Source of the DNA: Branchipolynoe longqiensis
Lineage: Eukaryota > Annelida > Polychaeta > Phyllodocida > Polynoidae
Direction: 5' to 3'
DNA length: 64,000 nt
Assembly: GCA_030323885.1 (NCBI GenBank)
Contig: CM059196.1
Location: forward strand, 41,881,798 to 41,945,797
Shown here: piece by piece, positions 11,770 to 23,200 of the stretch
Numbering within the stretch: the first letter of the stretch is position 1
Layout: the number at the start of each line of letters is the position of its first letter
Notes under the pieces: model-generated
Databases searched by the model: none
What the model was told of the DNA's origin: nothing
What the model saw: the letters and a program-made list of their open reading frames with translations, nothing else
Program-made: the position numbers and the translations under genes

Positions 11770-12657
11770 TGTCCACGTGACCCCTCTGACACCCCCCCCC
11801 CCCCGCCACCGCGACCCCTCCCCACCTTGGGGGACTCAGCATCCCCTTCCCTCAGCTAAGCCACAGCTTCGTCTCTGTTTGTCCATTGTACTATCTTCTA
11901 ATCTCTCATCGGTCTCTAGGCCTCTTCAGGCCTTGCAGGGTATCATTGCATCTCACACAATTCAAGCCTCATGACGTCTCTTTCCATGGCTTACTAATGG
12001 CGATTAATTATCTAAAGGCAATGTGGGCGAAAACAGGTCTTAATCGCTTACTTGCTGCCATTTTTACCTCAAATAAAAGGAAGGGGAAAAAAGGGTTGGG
12101 TTTGTTGATAACACGGGGCACTCCTTTACGACAATACAACCAGATGTTGGCAGTGTTTTCCCGCTTTTTCGAACCGGATGTCTGACATCGACTGCCGTCA
12201 CGAAAATGTCGGCTGCTGTCAGTCACAATAAATACATTCACTGTCAATAAACGAGTTTCATAACATGTATATGTTGATATGCTTTACAAAAAAACCTAAA
12301 GTAGAGGGATTTGTTGTTGTTTTGTTGCTTCCCCAGACGACATTTATTCTAAATCCAAAGTATGCTGAATGTAATGGAGAATCACCAACTCCCGGAATGC
12401 CACGCGCCTAGTCGTCCGTGTGCAGCGCCGCCACGCGTGTGTTTACCGAACTCTGACCTGCTAATGGCGGCGTGGTTTGTCCTTGACCTTGGCACCTGCT
12501 CACACACAGGGGTGCAAAGCACGCTCTGTGTAAGTAAGTGGCCGCGAGACTGAGGGTGTTTGTGTGCGTAGAGGGTGGGCGGGGCAGGGGGTGGGTGAGG
12601 CATGGCGAGGGTAGAAGGCAAATGGGCCGGAGAGAGGAAGGGCTTGGGCGAGGGGGG
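11770..12657. other. Unique region with GC-rich part, no supported gene
   Basis: A C-rich run lies at 11789-11803. The part from 12400 to 12657 is GC-richer than its surroundings and G-rich at the end. Open frames exist on both strands but none has convincing splice sites or a recognised motif. Confidence 0.4.
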
Positions 12658-12809
12658 AGGGGGCGGGGAGGGAGGGGTAAGGGGGCCCATTTCTCTATGG
12701 TACAACTTCCCGATGTACAATGGTTCCAAGTGACCTAACATCCTTAATGGCTTAAAGTTGCACAATCTGATGGCCATATATTTTAGATAAATATATTAGG
12801 TTGATTATA

Positions 12810-12853
<44 letters not shown>

Positions 12854-13360
12854 ATATAAGGCATATTTGTGGGAAGTGTAACAATTATGTGAGTATAAAA
12901 GCATGGAAGGGAGTGTTCCCTATATTATCACCCATATGTTGTGTACTATTTTATGGGTGACACTTGGGCCAGGTGGCGCCACCACCCCAACCCTACCAGT
13001 GGCGTTAAATACAGTGACTCGCACACCGGAATTTATATATATATTTATTAATCTGCCATAATCAGATTAAAACCAGCCTTTATATGATTCATATATATAT
13101 ATATATATATTAAGTTGCCTTCCTTTTGTTTGAAGTGACTTCCAATATAATGGCTAATGTTGGATATATTCAAAGTGGAAATATGTCAACATGCATGTCA
13201 CAATTCTGGACAACATAGCCTTCAGCAGGAACGGGTTATATTAAATTGACTTAGTCCTCCCTTCTATGCGACAAGAAATGTTTAACAAATGCACCAGTAT
13301 CTAAGCTGGCCATGTCAGATCAAATCTAGGTGGTTCCATCGGACTATGCACATACCCAGA
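12658..13360 (+). repeat. Dispersed repeat, inverted partner of 1015-1590
   Basis: Runs from GGAGGGGTAAGGGGGCCCAT through AAAGTTGCACAATCTGATGG to CCATCGGACTATGCAC, with (TA)n expansions at 12808-12852 and 13092-13110. It is an enlarged, decayed member related to family H. Confidence 0.5.
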
Positions 13361-13469
13361 ATTGTGTTGCTATGGTCACCGTGGGACTATATTTTAGTGA
13401 CTTCCTATGGCACTAGTGTCATTCAGCTGAGGCAGAGGGTCTTTGACTTAGTACTCCCTTCTATGAACA

Positions 13470-13830
13470 CGTATATATATATATACATATACATTGTAGA
13501 TATATAGTATATACGCTGTATATACTTGTATATGCGGGTGGAAGTTACTGCTGAGAGCCTGGCTAGGATCGACAAGTATACATTTTTAAGTCATTGGTTT
13601 GACTCGACCAGGGTTCGAACCCACGATCCCACGGTCTACCAACACGGGATACGGACGCTCATTCGGCCATCCCGTCTGGTCCAAGGACTTTACATATATA
13701 TATATATATTTATCTATATATTATCATATGCTGACCATTCAGAGAGTCATACATATGTGTACATATATATATACACATATGTATATATACATATATATAT
13801 GACTGTCTAAATGGTCAGCGGGCCTCAAAG
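13470..13830 (-). mobile_element. SINE head fragment flanked by TA microsatellites
   Basis: At 13553-13682 the minus strand reads a tRNA-like SINE head; on the plus strand the B-box region is GGGTTCGAACCCACG. (TA)n and (ATACAT)n tracts flank it. Confidence 0.6.
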
Positions 13831-14084
13831 AATACCATTATGCATCTTGACATACTGCAGGCATCGTCCGCAGGATATCCGCTCATGGATAAGATCTAGC
13901 AGTGTGTGCATCTGTGTTTGGCTCAAGGACCCAGATGTCAAACACAAATAAAAACCCAGGGAACATATACATGCAATTCTTCCCCCGCACATGTTGCCTG
14001 CAGGTGGAGCCACTTTTGACGGTAGTACCAGCATTAGACTATTGTGATAATAGAGAATGGTATATATACAGATGTGTCTTTATA

Positions 14085-14350
14085 TATATATATATATATG
14101 GGAATATAAATAGGAATATATATAGGTATATATAAAAACATATATATAAGAATATATATAGGAATATATGTGCAAATATATATAGGAATATATATATATA
14201 GGAATAAACATAGGAATATACATGCATAGGCAGATATATAGGAATATATATAGGATTAGGAATATATATTGGAATGTACATAGGAATATAAAGGAATTTT
14301 ATATAGGAATATACATAGGACTATATATAGGAATATATGTAAGAATATAT
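14085..14350. repeat. (AGGAATATATAT)n minisatellite
   Basis: About twenty imperfect copies of a 10-14 bp unit. A sister array lies at 29180-29620. Confidence 0.9.
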
Positions 14351-14694
14351 ATCTTATCAGATTTGTCATTCCATATAATATAAAAAAAAGTTGAGTTTGG
14401 GACTATTAATATAATATTAACGTTGGGACCGGGTGCAGTGGCCTAATCGGTCGAGCCGGGCCTCGCAAGTGGAAGGTCGGTAGTTCATTTCCCGGTTGAG
14501 TCAAACCAATGACTTTAGAATTGCTACCTGTCGCTTCCTAGCCTGCCACTCTGCATTAATAGAATAGGGCAAGGACTGGTTAGCTCAGTGTCAGGATAAT
14601 GTGACTGAATGGGATATCGGGTCATCGTGCTGGCGGCCTGATTTCCCAGTGGCGCACTACTAGTACTATAAAAGTTGCCATGTGTGCAAACTGT

Positions 14695-15304
14695 TGCTTG
14701 CTATCTGGACCGCACTTCATCCACACCTCTCTCTCTCCTCTCCGCTGGCCTTGCTCCTCCTTGATATGTCTGAAAAGAGTTCCAGGAGGGGGAGCCCACC
14801 GGCATTTCACTTTCTACTCTTACTCTGTTTGTGTCTTTGGCTCGCCGGCTGGTCACCATAGAGCAAATAGACACGGTCCTTTGACTCAACTCTCCTCATT
14901 TCTCTTTCCTACACTCTACCCTTTTTTTTCTCCCAGGCATACTCCTCACCCTGACCAGGGGAGTTGTGTGCTTGGGTGGGGCCCTGTACCTTTACGTTTT
15001 CTCTCACTTTGTTCTCGTTGCTGGAACCACCGCTGCACCCATCTTTATCCGCCTTCCTCGAAACCCTTGCTGCTGTCAACTGGATACAAGTGCTCAACTA
15101 CCGCCGGACCGAAGAGATTCGGGGCCGCCTCAACGCTTCGCCATTACAATGTTGTAAAGATGTCCCCAGCTTCTACAATAGTCCCTACTGAAGATTAATC
15201 TTCAACCAAAGATTGGGCCGATTTATCGGAGCCTCTCTATAAATGTTGCAGTGCTGCAACCAGTAACCGTCGGAAGGTTACAAACCACCCCCAAGCCAGC
15301 CAAG
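14695..15304 (+). mobile_element. Module C, full copy 2, inserted in a SINE
   Basis: This 610-bp unit begins GCTTGCTATCTGGACCGCAC and ends near CAGCCAAG. It is bounded on both sides by CTGT (14691-14694 and 15305-15308), so it moved as one unit. It begins with a pyrimidine-rich leader, then an ATG at 14766 opening a 31-codon frame ([10 protein letters not shown], hydrophobic core FHFLLLLCLCLWLAG). Its second half contains a stretch with an LVAGTTAAP-like motif, also resembling a secretory signal. Homologous copies are 5850-6103, 25611-26232 and 47027-47642. Possibly a captured gene 5' region; no autonomous mobility function is visible. Confidence 0.7.
14766..14861 (+). other. Small ORF with a signal-peptide-like hydrophobic stretch, in module C
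   Basis: A 31-codon ORF: basic N-terminus (SEKSSRRGS), then a 12-15 residue hydrophobic run rich in Leu and Cys, then GWSP and a stop. The frame is kept in the copy at 5850-6103, but both other copies share a 1-base insertion after codon 14. That argues the ORF is not under selection in all copies. Expression is unknown. Confidence 0.3.
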
Positions 15305-15394
15305 CTGTCATAAGTCGGTCCCGTCCTGATATGACCTTAGATGTTGCAAGGATGTAAATCAACAGACAAACAAAATTAACATTGGTTGGGAGGG

Positions 15395-16530
15395 GATACT
15401 GGAGTTGAGAAGTGAAGCTAGGATTGAGATCTTAGGAAGTAACACTGCGATTGACACTGATGATTTAGAAGTGACACTAAGGCCGTAATCGATTAACACG
15501 ACCCGGGCGACTCGGGTCACCTGAGTCGTCAGAATTTCAAATCGAACACCGCGAGTGGAGTCGACAAATACACGTGCCGTGTGCAAAACGACCCGACGCC
15601 AGTAACCCACCTCTTGGCTGGAGTTTGCTAGGAATGCCTGAGCTGGTACCTGTAGGATAACAGCTACCACTACAAGTTGTTTTAATGCTTTTTTTTAAAT
15701 AACCCAGATTGTCAGCTTATACGATCCAAAAATACTTTAAATCCTATTTTGCTGTACTTATATTGGTTATTAAAACAAATAATTAGGTTTTAGATTAAGC
15801 CACCATTTTTTCCACCCCGAGCGTGCAGAAGGTTATTCGGTTATTCGACCCGAGTGTACAGGATGTGCGCATTCGCCAAAAAGTGGCTCGGGTGACCAGA
15901 GTCGATTAATCGATTACGCTCTGGGATTGTCATTAGGATTGAGACATAACCTTAGCATTGACATTAGGATTGAGATGTGCTACTCTGCGTGACATTGGGA
16001 CTAAGAAGTGACACTGAGATATCCACTTGGCTTGAGAAGTGAAACTGAGATTGACACCGGAACTGAGAAGTGACACTGGGATTGGCAGTTGGATTGTAAA
16101 GTAACACTGGGATTGAGAAGTGACACGGGGATTAACACTGAGTTTGCGATGTGACACTGATAAGTGAGACCGACAATGACACTGTGTTTGAGAACTGACA
16201 CTGAGATTGTCAAATTGTCAAATAGTGAGACAATAATAGCCACTAGGATTTAGAAGTGACACCAGCATTGAGAAGTGAAACTAAGATTGAGAAGTGACAC
16301 TGGGATTCAGAAGTGACAGTGAGATTGGCACTGAGATTGAGAAATGACACTGATATTGACACTGGGATTGACACCTGACACTGATATTGACACTTAAATG
16401 GAGAAGTGAACTGGAATTGAAACTGATATTAAGAATTGACACTGAGATTGACACTGATATTAAGAAGAGACATTGTGATTGACACTGGGATTGAGAAATG
16501 ATAATGAGATTGACACTGGGATTGATACCA
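15395..16530. repeat. Minisatellite (GACACTGGGATTGAGAAGT)n, interrupted by MITE G
   Basis: A degenerate array of 19-20 bp and half-unit repeats runs through 15395-15480 and 15922-16530. MITE copy 2 is inserted between the two halves. Open frames here come from the repeat. Confidence 0.85.
15481..15921. mobile_element. MITE G, copy 2
   Basis: The ends are GGCCGTAATCGATTAAC / GTCGATTAATCGATTACGC. It is inserted into the minisatellite at GACAC-TGG-GATTG. The right flank keeps TGG and the left flank reads TAA, so the 3-bp duplication is decayed here. Confidence 0.85.
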
Positions 16531-16539
16531 AAGTCCCAA

Positions 16540-17260
16540 AGCGGAGTGCTTACAAGGTGTGCTCGGATGCCGTGTTGATGAACCCGGGTTGAGACTCCAC
16601 ACACTTGATACCTTTACCAGGCGGGCCTGAGACAATACGGACAGATAACGCACAGTCGAGGGCTTGGGAGATAACATGTGCAAGATGTCCTGCTCCCTGC
16701 TCTCAGTCTGTTGGGCACTGTTTGTCCCGCGACCAAGTGGGAAGACAACACACACAAACACAATCGGGTCAATCTGGAGACACCGTATCAACACAGTACT
16801 AATCTGCCAGTGAGTATTTACAGGTAGCCTTAATGTTGCAGAGATCTCTTGGTGTTGAGTTTCTGCTATTTTCTGAGATAAATACATTGTGCATGTTGGA
16901 CCGAGGCTAACATGGGTAATTTGCTCACCAGGTTGGTCTATTTTTACCTTTCTTGGGATTTCCCTACCCGCCTTCTCTCACTCTGCTTTCGGTAATGCTA
17001 CCCTACACATCGATTTCCCCACCCTCCCAGCCTCTTACTGGGGGGGGGGGGGGGGTGCGCTGATCTTCTAAACTGTCTCCTTCCCACCTGTAACTAGGAC
17101 TCCATTACTGGTTGTGCATTCCAGTCAGCGCATGATACTTGGCCCTGGTCGCCTACTGATTCATGATTGATAAACCTCCGCAGGTTGTGATTTGTTTTAA
17201 ATTAAATTTTTAGTTAAACCTATATCTGTTTCTCTCTTTCATCCGAGTGTAGCGAATTAT
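16540..17260. other. No recognisable feature
   Basis: Unique sequence with a G run at 17040-17055. No supported exon. Confidence 0.4.
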
Positions 17261-17529
17261 AGTGAATTATATTACTTGCTATAATTTACCTGACTTTATT
17301 TTGAAATCACTTTAATTTTAAATGGCTGATTTGGGAGATATTTGAAGTGCCAACAAGCTAAATTAATTTCAGCAAGCATGTCAACATTCTGACAACATGG
17401 ACTTCAGGAGTAATAGGTTCTATTAAATTGGCTTAGTCCCCTCTTCAAATGGATAGAAAATGCTGACGAAGTGCACATTTCACCAGTATCAAGGTTAGAT
17501 ATGTAGGATCAAATATCGGAAAGAGCTAA

Positions 17530-18331
17530 AGGGCGGATTCCTTACACGCGGTATGCGGTATGCGGTATGCGGTATGCGGTATGCGGCATGTGGTATGCAA
17601 ATGGCATGATTCCTTACATGTGGCATGCGCATGCGGCATACGACTGGCTATATATAGAAAATAAAAATAAACAAGTATACCCAATACTGCACTGTATATG
17701 ACCTAATATTGCATTTATATCTATGTACCTCTTAGTATGTCACATCGGGGTTCCTACCTTTATAATGTTTGATATTGTTATTTCAGCTGATTTGGGCCAG
17801 CTGCTGGTGACAATATCAGACTACATATGCATATATTGTAAATAACTGTATTGTCACATGGCTGGAAGACCAGTGCCACGGCGCTGACAAAAGACTTTAT
17901 TCAATGAATAAACTATATTTACAAAAAAAAATAATTACCAAATTATAGATAAGTATTTATATTTTTGTGGCTCTGGTAGCATTTTTACCAACCCGAACCC
18001 CTACCACCACCACTACCATATGTTTCCCCTCAGCACCCTTGTGTGTGACCGTTCCGTAATGCTCAGTCGCCTCTCCTCGTCTAAAACTAATGGACAAGTG
18101 CGACTGATGTTTCTATTCGCACACCGAGTGCCGCATACCGCATGCCGCACCGATTGCTACAGGGACCGATAGAGTTGACGCATGCCGCATGCCGCATGCC
18201 GCATGCCGCATGCCGCATGCCGCATGCCGCATGCCGAGTGTAAGGAATGTAGCCCATAGGCTTCAAGGCGTTTCGATTTTTTGTCACATTCACATTCGCA
18301 TACCGCATACCGCGTGTAAGGAATGCGCCCT
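17530..18331. mobile_element. Element E1 (GGATTCCTTACACGCGG ends, GGTATGC/GGCATGC arrays)
   Basis: The 802-bp element has inverted ends AGGGCGGATTCCTTACACGC / GCGTGTAAGGAATGCGCCCT. The flanks TAA and TTA are a decayed 3-bp duplication. Subterminal heptamers GGTATGC (17551-17600) and GCATGCC (18178-18236) lie at both ends. The interior has a single copy of the AGTCGCCTC...GTGCGACTGATG unit that is tandemly amplified in E2. Confidence 0.85.
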
Positions 18332-18352
18332 TTAGGGTTTGAAAATTTGATG

Positions 18353-18674
18353 TTTGTTTCTTTGTTGTTTGCTATCCTAGCAACATTTAACATCATATCA
18401 GAATGGGCACTGGCTTGTGACAGTGCACATACTCAGGGTAACTTTATAGTGCAGCCCCACTGGGAGACCTGGCTTCCAGGACGAGGACCTGATATCTCAA
18501 TGTCACATTATCCTGACACTGAGCTAACCAATCCTTGCTCTATTCTAGTAATGCCAAGCGCCAATCAAGGTACTGACAAGTAGCAATTTTAAAGTCATTG
18601 CTTTGACTCGGCTGGGATTCAAACTCCCAACCTAATGCATGGGAAGCCTGCGTTCTTCGAATTCAGCCGCTGCA
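18353..18674 (-). mobile_element. SINE (minus)
   Basis: The TTTGTTTCTTTGTTGTTTGC tail side is at the left. The body includes GGGCACTGGCTTGTGACAGT and CAGTCACATT-like sequence, and the decayed head is at the right. Confidence 0.85.
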
Positions 18675-18806
18675 TCTGATGATGACAATTGTTATGCATT
18701 CATCTCATTATGCAGCTTTAGCTTTGTAACGATTTCAGCACCATCTTGGTGAAACATACCTCATTCTTTAGTCGGCCACCTACATTGTTAACATGTGATA
18801 TGTTAA

Positions 18807-19153
18807 AGTTGCATAGTCCGATGGTTTTGAATTTCTGTATTTTTTCTGAGATAAATATATTAGATCGATCACCAGTATCTACTCTACATTAGTTCAAAGT
18901 TACTTTTATTTTAAATGGTAAACTTTAGAGATATTTTGAATGCAAACATGGAAAATTAGTTTTGGCAACCTTGCCAAAACTCTGACACCATAGACTTCTG
19001 CAGTAACAGGTTCTGGTAAATTGACTCAGGATTGCCTTCTATGCAGAAACAAATGCTTAATAAGTGCATCAGTATCTAAGTTAGATATGTAAAATCAAAT
19101 CTAGATAATTGGTTTGGTTTTGAAAATTTGATATTTCATCAGACTATGCAGCT
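18807..19153 (-). mobile_element. TTAA-target MITE (family H), full copy
   Basis: The ends are AGTTGCATAGTCCGATGG / CATCAGACTATGCAGCT, flanked by TTAA on both sides (18803-18806, 19154-19157). The 4-bp TTAA duplication is the target of piggyBac- and Kolobok-type transposases. The element is non-coding. Confidence 0.85.
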
Positions 19154-19344
19154 TTAATTACTTTGAGTGATTGATGGCGACTTTACTACAGGTCGGCAAC
19201 AAATGTCACATTCATCTGTCAACTACACATTAATATATACATTTCCTCTGTGAAGACCTTTCTAATATCTAATGCATATATATATATCTTTGCATGTCAC
19301 TGCGTCACTATTTATATTTAGACCAGCATCCACCACAGGAACTA

Positions 19345-19570
19345 GACGGGGTGGCCGGATCGGTAAAGTGCAGGCTTCCCCACCATCAGGATAATGTGAC
19401 TGAGTGGGAAATCGGGTCATGGTGCTGAAGACCTGAAATCCCAGTGGTGCAACACTATAAAGTCGCCATAAGTGTGCACTATTACAAGTCGGTACCCCTC
19501 CTGATATGACCTTCTAAGTTCTATGTTGCCAGGATGTAAAACTCCAACAACCAAACCAAACCAATCCAAC
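19345..19570 (+). mobile_element. SINE (plus), internally deleted
   Basis: The head GACGGGGTGGCCGGATCGGT joins directly to CATCAGGATAATGTGACTGA. The tail is AACTCCAACAACCAAACC. Confidence 0.8.
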
Positions 19571-20108
19571 ACAGGATATGTCCCAACAGACCAACTAGGA
19601 AATAATGTATTACTATTACGTGTATTTTATTTGCTAAAATAATATATATATGTATGCTGGATAAAATTGTTAAAAAGCAACTGTGGAGATCAAACAAAAC
19701 TCTTGCTCTTCAGCAGAAGCGCCGGGGATAACAAAAACAACTTACAGATTAACTTACAAATCCTCTTCTGGCTGATGTAGGCCCTATTCTGCCTATAATG
19801 CCATCTCGTTATGTTTAGAAAAACACCTATTTTTTTTTACACATATGGAAGTGGACAGGTCCTGAAGTCATCTAATTGTGGGTTTCCTGTCCAAAGTCCT
19901 GTCCAGCCTTCTCTCAAATACTTCTACCATTGGTGCTTTAACCACTTGGTCTGGACCTGTCACTCAAAAGAAAAATGAGTGTTTCCTGCCCCCAAGTCTG
20001 ACCCTCTCCTTGATAGATTGTATACCACTTGTCTATTCTAAACAAGGACAGGCTTGGGTTATTAATATTATACCATAGCATTATGTTGGTTGCAGGTAGC
20101 AGTCAGCC

Positions 20109-20248
20109 ATGCCGTTGCTGACCCCTAGTGAGATAGAGACGTACCAGCGCGATGGTGTCGTCTGCCTACGTGGAGTGTTTGGGCGGGAATGGCTGGACAA
20201 AGTGGCGGCAGGAATCGAGAAGAACCTCACCAATCCCAGCAAGTACAG
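20109..20248 (+). CDS. PhyH-like gene, exon 1 (coding part)
   Basis: Encodes residues 1-46 plus two bases ([16 protein letters not shown]...). The ATG is the first in frame after GTTGCAGGTAGCAGTCAGCC, which might itself hide an upstream 5' UTR splice acceptor. The donor is AG/GTTGGT, and its GT coincides with the edge of a SINE remnant. Confidence 0.88.
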
Positions 20249-23200
20249 GTTGGTTACTGGGGTTCTACATCCTGGCAACATCTCAGGTCATATCAGGATG
20301 CACAAGTACACGTGCAGAGAGGCAGGGTGCAAGCGACAAGTATTATAAAAAAAGACACGATTTTCTACACGCATAGCACCGGGCGCAGTCGCCGAATCGG
20401 TAAAGCGCAGCCGTCCAGTGCGGCAGATCGGGAGTTTAATTCCCGGTCCAATCAAACAAATGACTTACAAAATTGATACTTGCTGCTTCCTAGCTTGGCA
20501 CTCGGCATTAATCGGATAGGGCTATGACTGGTTAGCTCAGTGTCAGGATAATGTAACTGAGTGGGATATCGGGTAATGATGCTGGTGGCCGAAATTTCCA
20601 GTGAGACCGCACTATAAAATTGCCATGAGTGCGCAATGTCACAAGTCAGTACCCATCGTGATATGACCTTAGATGCTGTCAGGATGTAAAACTCCACCAA
20701 CCAATCTACATGCATAGATGTATGTAAAACTAACAGCTTGGCTAGGTAGGCAGAGTGATTGCAAATGGGTCAAACCTAAAGATGAGGTCCATTTGAAATC
20801 ACTCCGCCCACCCACCGGGAAAACTTTGAAGTTTTAGTAAGTGCCTTTAATTGTGTCTTTTGATTGACTTATTTTAAATGTTCAGAGTTATTTTGGTATT
20901 CGCTATGGAATTCTATCTCTGTTAAATCATAAGGCACTATCGTCATTCACCTCAGCAAAACCTGTCCTCGTATTAAAGTAACAAATTTGTCATAATGTTT
21001 TGAATGTATCTGGATTGGGGAAGAAATACAATGGTTCATCTTCTAATCATATATTTATATAGGCGTCTCAAACATGGCGCCCTTTACTAATTGTTATCAG
21101 TGAATAAAGCTGCATAGTCTGATGGCTTAGAGTGTTTGCCATATACTTTTTGGAAAAATATGTCAGGTTAATTATCACGTTCTGCTTTAGTTCAGTTTTT
21201 ATAGCCTTTATCATAAAAGGGTTAGGTAATGGAACATTTGAAGTGAAAATACACAAAGTTAAGTTTTACAAGCATGTCAAAATGCTGTTCAAATGCTGTT
21301 GAAATGATTTGCTCTGCCTTTTCCGTCACTGCCCGTCCCTTTCCCTTCACCCACCTTATCCATTTCGATCTCTCTCTTGTCTGGCCGGATGCAGTGGCCT
21401 AATCTGTTGAGCACAGGATTCGCTTGTGGAAGGTTGGGAGTTTGAATCCCAACTGAGTCAAACCACTGACTTTTCAAATTTATACTTGTCGCTACCTAGC
21501 CAGGTGCTCGGCATTAAAAGGATAGGACATGGACTGGTTTGCACAGTATCAGGATACTGTAACTGGGTGGGATATCGGGCCATGGTGCTGGCAGGCTGGT
21601 CTCCCAGTAGGGAAGCACTATGAAGTCAACAGGAATGTGCACTGTCACAAGCCAGTATCCATCTTGATATGATCATTGATGTTGCTAGGACTTAAAACAA
21701 GAGAAAAACTAACAAACAACTTTTGTGTTTCTCTTCGCTTGTGTTTAATCAGTGAGCGACTACAGACTGGTGGTGGGCCAGGTTTCTACTTCAACGACTA
21801 TTGTAACTGGGCAGCCATCCCCGAGTTCAAGGATTTCGCATTCAACTCCCCGGCAAAGCACATTGCAGCGCAGCTGACCAAGTCACGGGTATCACCTCAC
21901 CTTCACACACCCAGCTTACGCATTAAATGAGATAAGCATTTAAAGCTGCACAGTCCGATGAAAGGATAACATTTCCAAAACCAAAGCAATTATCTTGATC
22001 TGCTTCCACATATCTAACTTTGATACTGGTGCACTTGTTAAGCATTTTTCACCACATAGAAGGGAATAGTAATTCTCATTGGGATGTGATTAGTGAATAA
22101 ACAGGGAACTAATATGCTGACAACAGCACTGAGGACCGGTGTAAGCCTATATGACATATCCTGCATATCCTACATATGACTCTGATGGTAAGCCTGTACT
22201 GCGTGTTCCCTGTGACGTCACCAGCTGCACTTTCGGTTACAGCGCATCACCTTCTACCACGAGCATGTGCTGATAAAAGATGCGCAGACGTTCAAGGTGA
22301 CACCCTGGCACTGCGACCAGTCCTATTACCCTGTGGATGGCTTCCAGGTGAGTCACTTGGCAACCGCACCATTAAAGGGACCTGATATAGGCTGCTGAGA
22401 CTGGAGCTGTACTCCGACAAATGCACTCCAAGCACATCATCTCAGTTTGTGTAACTGACTATGTACAGGGACAGTTCTGAGGCCAGTGTCCACAATGGCT
22501 ACTGTGCACATGCAACCTAGAGGGGGTCCCCCATGTTTCCAGTCTGTGGGGAACCCCCCTAAGCCATGTGATGGGTGAATTCCCACTTGTGACATCATTA
22601 AAATATTATTAAACTCAGCATTCTCCCTCTACATATGCAGTTGCGTAAATTGAAAAACAGGGCAAAGGCATCCTTGGAGAGCGTTTGTCAGAGTACAAAT
22701 CCAGTCCCAAAGGCCTATATCCGATTCATTTAAAGCTGTGTACCCCAATGAATACACAGTTTCTAAACACAAGCAGTATTTTAATTCTTACATTTGATCC
22801 TTCATAACCAATTTCGATACAGATGTCCTCAATAAACAGCTATTGTATGTTGAGAGTGCTTCTGTGCCTTTTTGCTTTGACTATTTCTTAAGTTAATTAC
22901 TTAAAGTCAAAGTCCTGAAAAATATTAATTATACTGATGAACCTAATATCTTATTTGAAAGATATGCCAAGAACTCTGAACCATCAGATGATGCAACTTC
23001 TAACAGTTGTTGCCTGACATGGGAACTTAGATCCTGGTGTCGCTGGCCTGGTCTCCCAGTGAGGCAACACTATAAAGTTGCCATTAGTGTACACTGTTGC
23101 AAGTCAATGCCCGTCTTCTTATGACGTTAGATGTTGTCATGACCTAACACTGAAAGGAACAGTATCTCAGTATCGACCAAAAAAACAGGTTAGTCAAATG

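Larger units (their letters stand above)
14426..15374 (+). mobile_element. SINE (plus) split by insertion of module C
   Basis: The SINE head and body occupy 14426-14694 and its tail resumes at 15305 with CTGTCATAAGTCGGTCCCGT, ending in ACAGACAAACAAA. The inserted segment is the 610-bp module. Confidence 0.85.
17265..18742 (-). mobile_element. Family H MITE split by element E1 and a SINE
   Basis: H sequence runs from about 17265 to 17526, resumes for about 20 bp at 18335-18352 (GGGTTTGAAAATTTGATG), and ends at 18675-18715 (CATCTGATG...TTATGCAGCTTTA). E1 and a SINE are inserted in it, giving a three-layer nest. Confidence 0.65.

Noticed and set aside
12382..12777. 131-codon minus frame rich in Pro
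   Set aside because: Its Pro-rich part is the reverse of a G-rich low-complexity tract and it extends into a dispersed repeat.
13610..13630. Possible tRNA genes at the GGTTCGAACCC motifs (also 50228, 51359, 59319)
   Set aside because: Each is the head of a SINE with the family body and tail. No cloverleaf with a proper acceptor stem was seen.
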